Below are positions 1 to 7,546 of a DNA stretch of 23,494 nucleotides, piece by piece. Origin of the DNA: an uncultured beta proteobacterium (GTDB lineage Bacteria; Pseudomonadota; Gammaproteobacteria; Burkholderiales; Burkholderiaceae_C); the NCBI GenBank assembly GCA_903914985.1, contig CAIWRE010000052.1:1-23494 (forward strand), given 5' to 3'. Below the pieces are notes generated by a model, which made no database searches, was not told the origin of the DNA, and worked only from the letters and a program-made list of their open reading frames with translations. The position numbers and the translations under genes were made by a program. Numbering within the stretch: position 1 is the stretch's first letter; every line of letters begins with the position of its first letter.

Positions 1-1
1 C

Positions 2-607
2 ACCTACGTGAAGTTGGCGCAGCGGGAGGGTTTTCGGGCCCGCGCAGCCTACAAACTGAAAGAGATCGATGAAACCCTGGGCTTGATCAAGCCGGGGCAT
101 CTGGTGGTCGATTTGGGCTCTACCCCTGGGGCATGGAGCCAGTATGTGCGCCGCCGCCTGTCGCCGCAGGGTGCGGCCTCTGGCACTTTGAATGGCACCA
201 TCATCGCGCTGGACTTGTTGCCCATGGACCCGATTGAAGGTGTGCAATTTCTGCAGGGTGACTTTCGCGAAGGCGAGGTCCTGGACCAGCTTGAAGTCCT
301 GATGGCAGGACGCAAAGCCGATGTGGTGGTTTCTGATATGGCGCCCAATTTGTCCGGCATCGCCTCGGCAGACGCTGCCCGCATCACCCACTTGGTGGAG
401 TTGGCGGTGGAATTTTCCAAGGTACACATGAAGCCGCAGGGCGCCTTGGTGGTCAAACTGTTCCACGGCGGCAGTTACAGCCCCTTGGTGCAGTTGTTCA
501 AGGAAACCTTCAAGCTGGTCAAGCCGATCAAGCCCAAGGCCTCGCGCGACAAGTCCTCAGAGACTTTTTTGGTGGGCATTGAACTCAAGCAGAGCGAGCC
601 ACAGTGA
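2..607 (+). CDS. rlmE: 23S rRNA (uridine-2'-O)-methyltransferase RlmE (FtsJ), 5'-truncated by window edge
   Basis: RlmE uses S-adenosylmethionine to methylate the 2'-O of U2552 in the A-loop of 23S rRNA, a late step of 50S assembly in the cytoplasm. The frame is open from base 2 (T-Y-V-K-L-A-Q-R-E-G), so the GTG at 8 is an internal Val codon; the true start lies a few dozen codons upstream, outside the window. Visible family features are the N-terminal FRARAAYKLKEID segment with the catalytic Lys, the SAM-binding VVDLGSTPGAWSQY motif, a central DVVVSDMAPNLSG motif with the catalytic Asp, and VVKLFHG near the end with the second catalytic Lys. The stop is TGA at 605-607. Its position before ftsH matches the conserved rlmE-ftsH-folP-glmM order. 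Identification is secure; only the start is missing. Confidence 0.96.
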   Translation, partial: TYVKLAQREGFRARAAYKLKEIDETLGLIKPGHLVVDLGSTPGAWSQYVRRRLSPQGAASGTLNGTIIALDLLPMDPIEGVQFLQGDFREGEVLDQLEVLMAGRKADVVVSDMAPNLSGIASADAARITHLVELAVEFSKVHMKPQGALVVKLFHGGSYSPLVQLFKETFKLVKPIKPKASRDKSSETFLVGIELKQSEPQ

Positions 608-724
608 AGCTTGGGTGTGATTTTTTTCCATTTCCTTGCGTTTTTAAGGATAAGAGCGCAATTTATGTTCTGTTTGGCGGGTGTGACGCCTAAAATGACA
701 GATCAATTTGACGTTTTTGTGACT

Positions 725-728
725 GGAG
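725..728 (+). promoter_or_regulatory. Ribosome binding site deciding the TTG start of ftsH
   Basis: GGAG lies 6 nt before the TTG at 735. No in-frame ATG nearby would keep the conserved N-terminal NNQWFSK segment, so this site supports a TTG start. Confidence 0.7.
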
Positions 729-734
729 TCCTGC

Positions 735-2654
735 TTGAATAACCAGTGGTTTTCTAAGATTGCTGTTTGGCTGGTGATTGCCATGGTGCTTTTCACTGTG
801 TTTAAACAGTTCGACACCCGCTCAGCCTCCGGGGCTGGTTACGTGGGCTACTCCGACTTTTTGGAAGAGGTTCGCGCGAATCACATCAAGAGCGCGACGA
901 TTCAAGAGGGACAGGGCGGCACCGAAATTGTCGCGACCACCAACGACGATCGCCGCTTGCGCACTACTGCGACCTACTTGGACCGCGGCTTGGTGGGCGA
1001 CTTGATTGCCAACGGCGTGAAGTTCGATGTCAAACCCCGTGAAGAAGGCTCCTTGCTCATGACCTTGCTGGTCAGCTGGGGCCCCATGCTGCTGCTGATT
1101 GGCGTGTGGGTTTATTTCATGCGTCAAATGCAGGGCGGCGGCAAGGGCGGTGCATTCAGTTTTGGGAAAAGCAAAGCGCGCCTGCTCGACGAGAACACCA
1201 ATACCGTGACCTTTGCCGACGTTGCCGGTTGCGACGAAGCCAAAGAAGAAGTCAAAGAAGTCGTCGATTTCCTGAAAGACCCCAGCAAATTTCAAAAACT
1301 CGGTGGCCGTATTCCGCGTGGATTGTTGCTGGTCGGGCCGCCGGGTACCGGCAAACCGCTGTTGGCCAAGTCGATCGCAGGCGAAGCCAAAGTGCCGTTT
1401 TTCAGTATTTCGGGTTCAGACTTCGTAGAAATGTTTGTTGGCGTCGGCGCATCCCGTGTGCGCGATATGTTTGACAACGCCAAAAAGAATGCGCCCTGCA
1501 TCATCTTTATCGATGAAATTGACGCGGTCGGTCGCCAGCGTGGCGCCGGTTTGGGCGGCGGAAACGACGAGCGCGAGCAAACCTTGAACCAGATGCTGGT
1601 GGAGATGGATGGTTTTGAGACCAACGTCGGCGTCATCGTGGTCGCTGCGACCAACCGTCCGGACATTTTGGATGCTGCATTGCTCCGCCCTGGTCGCTTT
1701 GACCGCCAGGTGTATGTGACCTTGCCCGATATTCGTGGTCGCGAGCAAATTTTGAATGTGCACATGCGCAAGGTGCCCGTCGCCCAGGACGTGAACCCCG
1801 GTGTGATCGCTCGTGGCACACCCGGCATGTCCGGCGCCGACCTGGCCAATCTGTGCAACGAAGCTGCTTTGATGGCCGCCCGGCGCAATGCGCGTTTGGT
1901 TGAAATGCAGGATTTCGAAAAGGCCAAAGACAAAATTCTGATGGGTCCTGAGCGCAAGAGCATGGTGATGCCCGAAGGGGAGCGCCGCAACACGGCTTAC
2001 CATGAGTCCGGTCATGCCCTGATTGGCAAGTTGTTGCCCAAATGCGACCCGGTGCACAAAGTCACCATCATTCCCCGCGGACGTGCGCTGGGTGTGACCA
2101 TGAGCCTGCCGGCCCAGGACCGCTATTCCTACGACAGCGAATATATGCTGAACCAAATCAGCATGCTGTTTGGCGGTCGTATTGCGGAAGAAGTGTTCAT
2201 GAATCAGATGACCACCGGTGCCAGCAATGACTTTGAGCGTGCCACCTCGATCGCCCGCGACATGGTGACCCGCTATGGCATGACCGACGCACTGGGCCCC
2301 ATGGTCTATGCCGAGAACGAAGGCGAAGTGTTCCTGGGTCGTTCGGTTACCAAGACCACGACCATGAGCGAGCAGACCATGCAGAAGGTGGACTCCGAGG
2401 TCCGCCGCATCATCGATCAGCAGTACTTGCTGGCACGCACACTGATCGAAGAGAACCAAGACAAGATGCACGCCATGGCCAAGGCCTTGCTGGAATGGGA
2501 AACCATCGACAGCGACCAGTTGGACGACATCATGGCTGGCAAAGAGCCCCGCCCGCCTAAAGACTGGTCGCCCCGCGTGCCCAGTGCAGGCTCGGGTGAC
2601 GGCGGCTCGCCCACCGCCACTATCACGCCTGAGCCCTCTGCGACGGCGGCTTAA
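735..2654 (+). CDS. ftsH: ATP-dependent zinc metalloprotease FtsH, with altered Walker A
   Basis: FtsH is the membrane-anchored hexameric AAA+ protease that degrades misfolded membrane proteins and regulators such as LpxC and sigma-32. The 639-residue product has the usual layout: TM1 near residues 8-24, a periplasmic domain, TM2 near 108-128, the AAA module, the peptidase, and a Ser/Pro/Thr-rich tail. Walker B is IIFIDEID (256-263), the SRH region contains LLRPGRFD, the zinc site is HESGH (423-427), and the third ligand is probably Asp499. Walker A reads GPPGTGKP at 201-208: the residue after Lys207, normally Thr, is Pro (codon CCG at 1356-1358). The start is TTG at 735, supported by GGAG at 725-728 and by the standard FtsH N-terminus M-N-N-Q-W-F-S-K. 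No other break is seen in the frame. Confidence 0.97.
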   Translation: MNNQWFSKIAVWLVIAMVLFTVFKQFDTRSASGAGYVGYSDFLEEVRANHIKSATIQEGQGGTEIVATTNDDRRLRTTATYLDRGLVGDLIANGVKFDVKPREEGSLLMTLLVSWGPMLLLIGVWVYFMRQMQGGGKGGAFSFGKSKARLLDENTNTVTFADVAGCDEAKEEVKEVVDFLKDPSKFQKLGGRIPRGLLLVGPPGTGKPLLAKSIAGEAKVPFFSISGSDFVEMFVGVGASRVRDMFDNAKKNAPCIIFIDEIDAVGRQRGAGLGGGNDEREQTLNQMLVEMDGFETNVGVIVVAATNRPDILDAALLRPGRFDRQVYVTLPDIRGREQILNVHMRKVPVAQDVNPGVIARGTPGMSGADLANLCNEAALMAARRNARLVEMQDFEKAKDKILMGPERKSMVMPEGERRNTAYHESGHALIGKLLPKCDPVHKVTIIPRGRALGVTMSLPAQDRYSYDSEYMLNQISMLFGGRIAEEVFMNQMTTGASNDFERATSIARDMVTRYGMTDALGPMVYAENEGEVFLGRSVTKTTTMSEQTMQKVDSEVRRIIDQQYLLARTLIEENQDKMHAMAKALLEWETIDSDQLDDIMAGKEPRPPKDWSPRVPSAGSGDGGSPTATITPEPSATAA

Positions 2655-2662
2655 ATGCCAAT

Positions 2663-2690
2663 GAGAGGCACCCGCTAGGGTGCCTCTCTT
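2663..2690 (+). terminator. Rho-independent terminator after ftsH
   Basis: A perfect 11-bp stem (GAGAGGCACCC, 2663-2673, pairing with 2678-2688) encloses a GCTA loop and is followed by TT-C-ATTC. It starts 8 nt after the ftsH stop. The trailing T-tract is short, so termination may be partial, and folP begins 20 nt downstream. Confidence 0.8.
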
Positions 2691-2709
2691 CATTCAATAG
2701 GGCCACTCC

Positions 2710-3561
2710 ATGCCCCACTGGCAAACCAGTCGCATCCGCATCGACCTGTCGCGTCCACAGGTCATGGGCATCGTGAACATCACACCTGATTCGTTTTCCG
2801 ATGGCGGCCGCCATGCCGGCACGCGCGAGGCCTTGCTTCATTGTGAAAAGCTCATTCAGCATGGCGCGGACATCTTGGACCTCGGTGCCGAATCCACCCG
2901 GCCGGGTGCTCAGCCGTTGTCGCAGGACCAAGAATTGCAGCGGCTACTTCCTGTTTTGCGCGCAGCCGTGACTTTGGGCGTACCCGTGTCGGTGGATACC
3001 TACAAGCCCGTGGTGATGCGGGCGGCGTTGGATGCCGGTGCGGACATCATCAACGATGTCTGGGCCCTGCGCTGGTCGGATATGACAGATGGCTTGCGCG
3101 CACCATCTGTGATCGCCCAACATCCGCAATGCGGTGTCTGTTTGATGCATATGCACGGAAATCCTCTCACCATGCAAGTCGCGCCCATGGCAGGAGCCGT
3201 CGTCGAACCAGTGCGTGACTTCTTGCAGCGCGCTGCCCAAGGATTGATGGATCAAGGCGTAAACCGTGCGCGCATTTGTATTGACCCGGGCATTGGTTTT
3301 GGCAAGACGGTGGAACAGAATTTCAGTCTGCTTGCGCAGCAGAGCGAATTGGTTGACTGCGGCTTCGCTGTGCTGGCCGGGTGGTCGCGCAAATCGTCCC
3401 TGGGAGCCGTCACCGGTGCTGCGACAGATGACAGGGTCGTGGCCAGCGCTGTTGCGGCCTCACTCGCCGTCCTCCACGGGGCCCACATCGTGAGAGTCCA
3501 TGATGTGCGGGAAACGGTACAGGCTTTGCGGGTCGTAGCGGCCACGCAGGCTGCCGCATAA
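2710..3561 (+). CDS. folP: Dihydropteroate synthase
   Basis: FolP condenses 6-hydroxymethyl-7,8-dihydropterin pyrophosphate with p-aminobenzoate to give dihydropteroate in folate synthesis; it is the sulfonamide target. The 283-residue protein shows all family blocks in order: MGIVNITPDSFSDGG (diphosphate/pterin loop 1), LDLGAESTRPGA (loop 2), VSVDTYKPVV, IINDVWAL, CLMHMHGNP, ICIDPGIGFGKT, a WSRKSSLG segment holding the pterin-contacting Lys, and a C-terminal HIVRVHDV block. The start ATG at 2710 has only a weak upstream purine run (AGGG). It stands between ftsH and glmM, as in E. coli. folP is probably co-transcribed with glmM, which begins 21 nt after its stop, and only partly with ftsH because of the intervening terminator. 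Confidence 0.97.
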   Translation: MPHWQTSRIRIDLSRPQVMGIVNITPDSFSDGGRHAGTREALLHCEKLIQHGADILDLGAESTRPGAQPLSQDQELQRLLPVLRAAVTLGVPVSVDTYKPVVMRAALDAGADIINDVWALRWSDMTDGLRAPSVIAQHPQCGVCLMHMHGNPLTMQVAPMAGAVVEPVRDFLQRAAQGLMDQGVNRARICIDPGIGFGKTVEQNFSLLAQQSELVDCGFAVLAGWSRKSSLGAVTGAATDDRVVASAVAASLAVLHGAHIVRVHDVRETVQALRVVAATQAAA

Positions 3562-3582
3562 AGAAACGAGGAAATTACAGAA

Positions 3583-4911
3583 ATGAAACGCGAATATTTT
3601 GGAACCGACGGCATTCGGGGCACCGTGGGCCAGGCGCCTATCACCCCCGATTTTGTGCTGCGATTGGCCCATTCTGTGGGGCAGGTATTGCGCAAAACCG
3701 AGGCGAGACCGGTCGTGCTAATCGGCAAGGATACGCGTATCTCGGGGTACATGCTCGAGAGTGCGCTGGAAAGCGGCTTTAACTCAGCCGGTGTGGATGT
3801 GGTGTTGTTAGGACCGTTGCCCACGCCCGGAGTGGCCTACCTGACCCGCGCACAACGTGCTTCGCTGGGTGTGGTGATCAGTGCCAGCCACAACGCATTT
3901 GAAGACAACGGAATTAAATTTTTCAGCGCCCAGGGCACCAAGCTGCCCGACCCATGGGAGCTGGATGTCGAGGCCGCGTTGCGAACACCGCCGCAGTGGG
4001 TGCAGTCGTCCGCCTTGGGCAAGACACGGCGACTGGACGATGCAGCCGGTCGCTACATCGAGTTTTGCAAGAGCACTTTCGCCTATGACCTCACGCTCAA
4101 GGGTCTGAAAATCGTGGTGGATGGTGCGCATGGTGCGGCCTACCAGATTGCGCCCAAGGTGTTTCATGAGTTGGGCGCAGATGTCATCGCCATCGGCTGC
4201 GCGCCTGATGGCCTCAACATCAACCACCAGGTGGGTGCCACCCACCCCGAAGCGCTGGTTGCTGCGGTCAAAGAACACCAGGCTGATTTTGGTGTTGCGC
4301 TGGACGGAGACGCCGATCGTTTGCAAATGGTCGACGCACAAGGACGTCTTTTCAACGGCGATGAATTGCTCTACTTGATGGCCTGTGACCGCATGCAGAG
4401 CGGTGAGGAACTGTCCGGCGTGGTGGGTACCCTCATGACGAATATGGCTGTCGAGCTGGCACTGAAAGCGCGCGGTGTCGAGGTGGTGCGCGCCAAAGTG
4501 GGTGACCGCTATGTGTTGGAAGCCTTGCACGAACGCGGCTGGATTTTGGGGGGCGAAGGCTCCGGTCACCTTTTGGCATTGGATAAACACACGACCGGGG
4601 ACGGCCTGATCTCTGCATTGCAGGTGCTACAGACCTGTGTGCGCGCAGGCAAGACCATGGCGGAGCTTTTGAGTGACGTGACGCTGTTTCCTCAAACGCT
4701 GCTGAATGTGCGTCTACGACCTGGCACCGATTGGCAGGCCAATGTTGCACTTCAGGAGCAGACCAAGGCGGTAGAAAAAGAGCTGGGACAAAGTGGCAGG
4801 GTGTTGATCCGCGCCAGTGGCACCGAGCCTTTGGTGCGTGTGATGGTCGAGGCGCGCGATGCCGAGCAGGCCCTTCGTTGTGCCCAACGCATTGCGGACA
4901 CCTTGCAATGA
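3583..4911 (+). CDS. glmM: Phosphoglucosamine mutase
   Basis: GlmM interconverts glucosamine-6-phosphate and glucosamine-1-phosphate on the way to UDP-GlcNAc for peptidoglycan and LPS. The protein has 442 residues, the usual length. It begins with YFGTDGIRGTVG and carries the phosphoserine loop VISASHNAFEDNGIKFF, a metal-binding loop DGDADRLQMVD, the sugar-binding loop GGEGSGH, and the C-terminal phosphate-binding RASGTEPLVRVMVE. Two loop residues differ from the E. coli form (DGDADR for DGDGDR; GGEGSGH for GGEQSGH). I regard these as ordinary lineage variation because the metal-binding Asp residues are intact. A clear GAGGA at 3568-3572 precedes the ATG by 10 nt. Its stop overlaps the start of the next gene by ATGA. 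Confidence 0.97.
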   Translation: MKREYFGTDGIRGTVGQAPITPDFVLRLAHSVGQVLRKTEARPVVLIGKDTRISGYMLESALESGFNSAGVDVVLLGPLPTPGVAYLTRAQRASLGVVISASHNAFEDNGIKFFSAQGTKLPDPWELDVEAALRTPPQWVQSSALGKTRRLDDAAGRYIEFCKSTFAYDLTLKGLKIVVDGAHGAAYQIAPKVFHELGADVIAIGCAPDGLNINHQVGATHPEALVAAVKEHQADFGVALDGDADRLQMVDAQGRLFNGDELLYLMACDRMQSGEELSGVVGTLMTNMAVELALKARGVEVVRAKVGDRYVLEALHERGWILGGEGSGHLLALDKHTTGDGLISALQVLQTCVRAGKTMAELLSDVTLFPQTLLNVRLRPGTDWQANVALQEQTKAVEKELGQSGRVLIRASGTEPLVRVMVEARDAEQALRCAQRIADTLQ

Positions 4912-5411
4912 ACCAGCGCGTACCCTATGTTTGCCGGGCGGACTATGCCAATCCGCGCCATGCCCAAGTGCTGGTGGAATTGCTGGATGCCTATGCGCGT
5001 GACCCGATGGGTGGCGGTGAGGCGCTGAGCGCTTTCGCCAAAGGCAATCTGGTGAATTGCCTCGCAGCGCGGCCAACGGCTTTTAGCGTGCTGGCCTTTG
5101 ACCACGCAGATGAAAAAACGCCCATGGGACTGATTAACTGCATTGAAGGTTTTTCCACGTTCGCCTGTCAACCGTTGGTCAATGTGCACGATGTCGTGGT
5201 CTTGTCTGACTACCGGGGCCAAAGGGTCGCAGAAGCCATGTTTGCCCTGGTCCACACTATCGCAGCACAGCGCGGCGCGTGCAAACTGACCTTGGAAGTC
5301 CTGTCCGGCAACCACAGCGCTTTGCGTCTTTACGAGCGGATTGGGTTTGCGCAGTACCAGTTAGACCCGGCAGCGGGACGTGCCCAATTTATGCAGAAGT
5401 GGCTGGACTAA
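4908..5411 (+). CDS. GNAT-family N-acetyltransferase
   Basis: A 167-residue GCN5-related acetyltransferase. Substrate unknown. The frame is open further upstream inside glmM, but the ATG at 4908 forms an ATGA overlap with the glmM stop (4908-4911), the natural start for a translationally coupled gene. Family signs are a beta strand followed by VVLSDYRGQRVAEAMF, the acetyl-CoA pyrophosphate loop (motif A, here RGQRVA instead of Q/R-x-x-G-x-G/A), then LTLEVLSGNHSALRLYERIGF (motif B), which contains the typical N-x-x-A-x-x-L-Y-x-x-x-G-F. The coupling suggests co-expression with glmM but does not by itself indicate an amino-sugar substrate. It ends 9 bp before the convergent zntB-like gene. Confidence 0.88.
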   Translation: MNQRVPYVCRADYANPRHAQVLVELLDAYARDPMGGGEALSAFAKGNLVNCLAARPTAFSVLAFDHADEKTPMGLINCIEGFSTFACQPLVNVHDVVVLSDYRGQRVAEAMFALVHTIAAQRGACKLTLEVLSGNHSALRLYERIGFAQYQLDPAAGRAQFMQKWLD

Positions 5412-5420
5412 GCCTGGCGC

Positions 5421-6446
5421 TCAGTCTCTGTCCTTGCTGAACACGATCCAGGCCGCAATGGCCGTAAAGCTGACAATGATGGCCACCACGATCCAAAATC
5501 CGGCCGGATGATCGGCAAGCGGGATGCCGCCTACGTTCATGCCGAAGAGACCTGCCAGGATGTTGATCGGCAAGGCCAGCACGGTGACGATGGTCAGCAC
5601 ATAAAGACTGCGGTTATTGGCTTCTGCCACCCGGCCTGCAATTTCTTCCTGCAACAGTTTGATGCGCTCTTGCAGTGCTGCCATGTCGCTGAGCGCAACG
5701 TTGAACTCTTCCGACGACTGGTGCAGGTCTTCAATGTCTGAGTCGCTGATCCACACCGGTGGTTTTTTGAGCAAGCGAAAAAGCGCAGCAGGTTCGGGTG
5801 CCAGCAGCCTTTGCAGACGCACCAGTAAGCGGCGCGAGACGCCCAGATCCGCCCGTTTACTTTCCAAACGCCCGGCCAGGAGCTTGTCTTCTATGGTGTC
5901 GATACGGGCAGTGACCTGCCTGACGATGTTGGCCAGCACGTCGCCTTGGTCGTGCATCAGGTGCACCAGCAGCGCTACCGAAGATGCAATCGGTGCACCC
6001 CTGCGCACCGCGTCACGCAAACGGTCCACAGATCGCAGAGGCTGCAGGCGCGCAGTCACGATCAAGCTTTCGCTGGCCGAAATCCACAACGTAGAGATGT
6101 CGGAGGGTTCAAAGCTGAAGTCGTAATGCACGTCATTGAGCACGGCCACCAGCGTGCCGTCGTCAAGTTCCACGCGTGTGGAGCGGGAGGCTTCACGCAG
6201 CGTTTCGTAGAACACATCCGAGAGCGCGAGGTGCTGGCGCAGCCATTTCTCGGTGCTGACTTGCCCCAGATTGAAATGCAACCAGACAAAACCGTCACCC
6301 GCGGTGCGAGCCGCCAATAGCTCTACGGCCTGGTGAGCCTCCACTGTGTGACCAACGCCATCGCGCCCAAACGCATAGCCGCAAATCAAACCTTGCTGGT
6401 CGGCCCCGTAGGCGCTGCGCTTTGCGGGGTTAAGAGATTCATTCAT
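5421..6446 (-). CDS. zntB: CorA/ZntB-family divalent metal transporter
   Basis: A pentameric inner-membrane transporter of the CorA superfamily, probably moving Zn2+ or a related divalent cation. The 341-residue protein has a long cytoplasmic N-terminal domain rich in helices (170-275) and two C-terminal membrane helices near 281-301 and 317-336. The first helix ends with the family signature GMN at 302-304, continuing as GMNVGGIP; that extension is typical of the ZntB branch rather than CorA proper (GMNF). Direction and ion preference cannot be read from sequence. The ATG at 6446 overlaps the TGA of the upstream Nudix gene (ATGA), so the two are translationally coupled. The gene converges on the acetyltransferase gene with only 9 bp between stops and no visible terminator. 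Confidence 0.9.
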   Translation of the reverse strand: MNESLNPAKRSAYGADQQGLICGYAFGRDGVGHTVEAHQAVELLAARTAGDGFVWLHFNLGQVSTEKWLRQHLALSDVFYETLREASRSTRVELDDGTLVAVLNDVHYDFSFEPSDISTLWISASESLIVTARLQPLRSVDRLRDAVRRGAPIASSVALLVHLMHDQGDVLANIVRQVTARIDTIEDKLLAGRLESKRADLGVSRRLLVRLQRLLAPEPAALFRLLKKPPVWISDSDIEDLHQSSEEFNVALSDMAALQERIKLLQEEIAGRVAEANNRSLYVLTIVTVLALPINILAGLFGMNVGGIPLADHPAGFWIVVAIIVSFTAIAAWIVFSKDRD

Positions 6447-7336
6447 CGCTGATCCATGTTCAGTACACCTTGCGCCAGGGCGAGAGTGGCGTCAACTGTC
6501 CATCGGCCACTGGCAATGCCGGTCAGCACCTCCCCGGTATTCAAACACGCAAAAGCCTGCACCTCGCCATCCTGGTTCAGTGGTGTGAAACCCTCTGCCA
6601 GTTGAAGGTTGTACACGTGCAGCATCTCGTCGTGCCAACCGGTGGGTGTCATTCGAGCGCCCCGGATTTTCCCGGCCGGTCGCAGTTGACGGGGGTCGAT
6701 GTCGCGCAGGCCGGCCTCCTCCCACAGTTCACGCACCGCACAGTGTTCCAGGGTCTCGTTTGCATTGAGTCCGCCGGCAGTCATGCTGTCCCACAAGCCC
6801 GGGTCTGTCGCCTTGGAGGCACTGCGCTGGCCGCACCACATGCGACCGTCAGGGGTGAATCCGTTGATGTGCACGGCGTGGCTCATCATGCCCGTGTAGC
6901 GAAAGCCTGCGCGTTCAACGCGAACAAACGCAGGCTGTGCCGGGTCGGGGTGTGCTTGAGGATCGGGCCAGTAGCAAAATTCCTCGTTCCTCCAGCCGCT
7001 GATCAATCCCTGTGCATGCAGCTTGACAAGCGCAGACTGTAACGCTGCGCTGCGTACCGTGGCACTGTCGTCTTGTGCATTCCACACCAATGCGTCGGCT
7101 CGCAGCGCGGTGTTTTGAAGCACTCGCGCGAGTTGCATACCGTGATCCGGCAACAAATGACCCAGCACCCGGGATCCACAAAGAAAGGCAATGCAGTGTT
7201 CGGGCACCTCCTGGAGCGCCTGCGCTCGTAGACGCTGCAAAGCATCGCGCTGCCCGGGAAGCAGAGACGCTGCAAACGCGTGCGTACCCGTGTCGGACAG
7301 TTGCGGCAGCGGGGCGCTCTTGGCTGGCGAGTGCAT
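6443..7336 (-). CDS. DUF4743-Nudix hydrolase (YJR142W/Tnr3-type)
   Basis: A Nudix hydrolase, cleaving a nucleoside- or cofactor-diphosphate bond. From the ATG at 7336 the protein has 297 residues. A complete Nudix box (G-x5-E-x7-R-E-L-W-E-E-A-G-L) lies near residues 188-210 with all metal-binding Glu residues present. The preceding roughly 120 residues resemble DUF4743, the partner domain in yeast YJR142W and related plant enzymes; that group is known for hydrolysing damaged thiamin diphosphates, so this is a reasonable but unproven activity here. A TTG at 7360 would add 8 residues; neither start has a clear ribosome site, so the start is uncertain. The stop is coupled by ATGA to the zntB-like gene. 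A Pho-box-like repeat in the upstream region points toward this gene. Confidence 0.88.
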   Translation of the reverse strand: MHSPAKSAPLPQLSDTGTHAFAASLLPGQRDALQRLRAQALQEVPEHCIAFLCGSRVLGHLLPDHGMQLARVLQNTALRADALVWNAQDDSATVRSAALQSALVKLHAQGLISGWRNEEFCYWPDPQAHPDPAQPAFVRVERAGFRYTGMMSHAVHINGFTPDGRMWCGQRSASKATDPGLWDSMTAGGLNANETLEHCAVRELWEEAGLRDIDPRQLRPAGKIRGARMTPTGWHDEMLHVYNLQLAEGFTPLNQDGEVQAFACLNTGEVLTGIASGRWTVDATLALAQGVLNMDQR

Positions 7337-7386
7337 GTCGAAGTTCTGATAGTCGGTCAAAGCGGTGTGGGAATTCGGTCGTCGCG

Positions 7387-7434
7387 TGTCAGACCATGAT
7401 AGTCACTGATGGCTTCAGCCCAGTGACTCTGACA
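7387..7434. repeat. Nested inverted repeats in the Nudix/olsB intergenic region
   Basis: The inner pair is AGTCACTG (7401-7408) and CAGTGACT (7421-7428), a perfect 8-bp match with 12 nt between, which themselves contain GGCT/AGCC. The outer pair is TGTCAGA (7387-7393) and TCTGACA (7428-7434). No T-run flanks either side, so it is not a standard terminator. It could be an operator or a leader RNA hairpin of the Nudix transcript. Confidence 0.6.
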
Positions 7435-7472
7435 TGCCAGGTACTCTCAGATTTCAACAAAATTTCACCGTC

Positions 7473-7490
7473 GTGACATCGAAGTGACAT
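7473..7490 (-). promoter_or_regulatory. Pho box (PhoB site) between the Nudix and olsB-like genes
   Basis: Plus strand GTGACAT-CGAA-GTGACAT: a perfect 7-bp direct repeat at 11-bp spacing. On the minus strand it reads ATGTCAC-TTCG-ATGTCAC, matching the 7-4-7 layout of the E. coli PhoB site (CTGTCAT-N4-CTGTCAT). It lies 56 bp before the olsB-like ATG, but its reading direction points to the Nudix-zntB pair. Ten nt beyond it on the minus strand the candidate -10 (TTTTGT, 7457-7462) is poor, and no good -10 follows it on the plus strand. Which promoter it serves is therefore open. Confidence 0.7.
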
Positions 7491-7536
7491 GTGCCTTTCG
7501 CACACTCGAGAGCCATCGCAGCCCAGTTGCATAGAT

Positions 7537-7542
7537 GGAGAG
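7537..7542 (+). promoter_or_regulatory. Ribosome binding site of the olsB-like gene
   Basis: GGAGAG lies 4 nt before the ATG at 7547 (GGAG spacing 6 nt). It overlaps an alternative in-frame ATG at 7535, which has no such site, so 7547 is the preferred start. Confidence 0.75.
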
Positions 7543-7546
7543 AAGC

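Noticed and set aside
695..712. Possible Pho box upstream of ftsH (ATGACAG-ATCA-ATTTGAC)
   Set aside because: Only one half matches the 7-bp word; the second (ATTTGAC) does not. ftsH is not expected in the Pho regulon.
1416..2693. Long open frame on the minus strand opposite ftsH
   Set aside because: It is antisense to the fully convincing ftsH gene, has a His/Gly-rich composition typical of a reverse-frame shadow, no recognisable domain and no ribosome site.
4312..4320. GlmM metal loop reads DGDADR, not DGDGDR
   Set aside because: All three metal-binding Asp residues are kept and Ala in place of Gly looks like lineage variation; no sign of inactivation.
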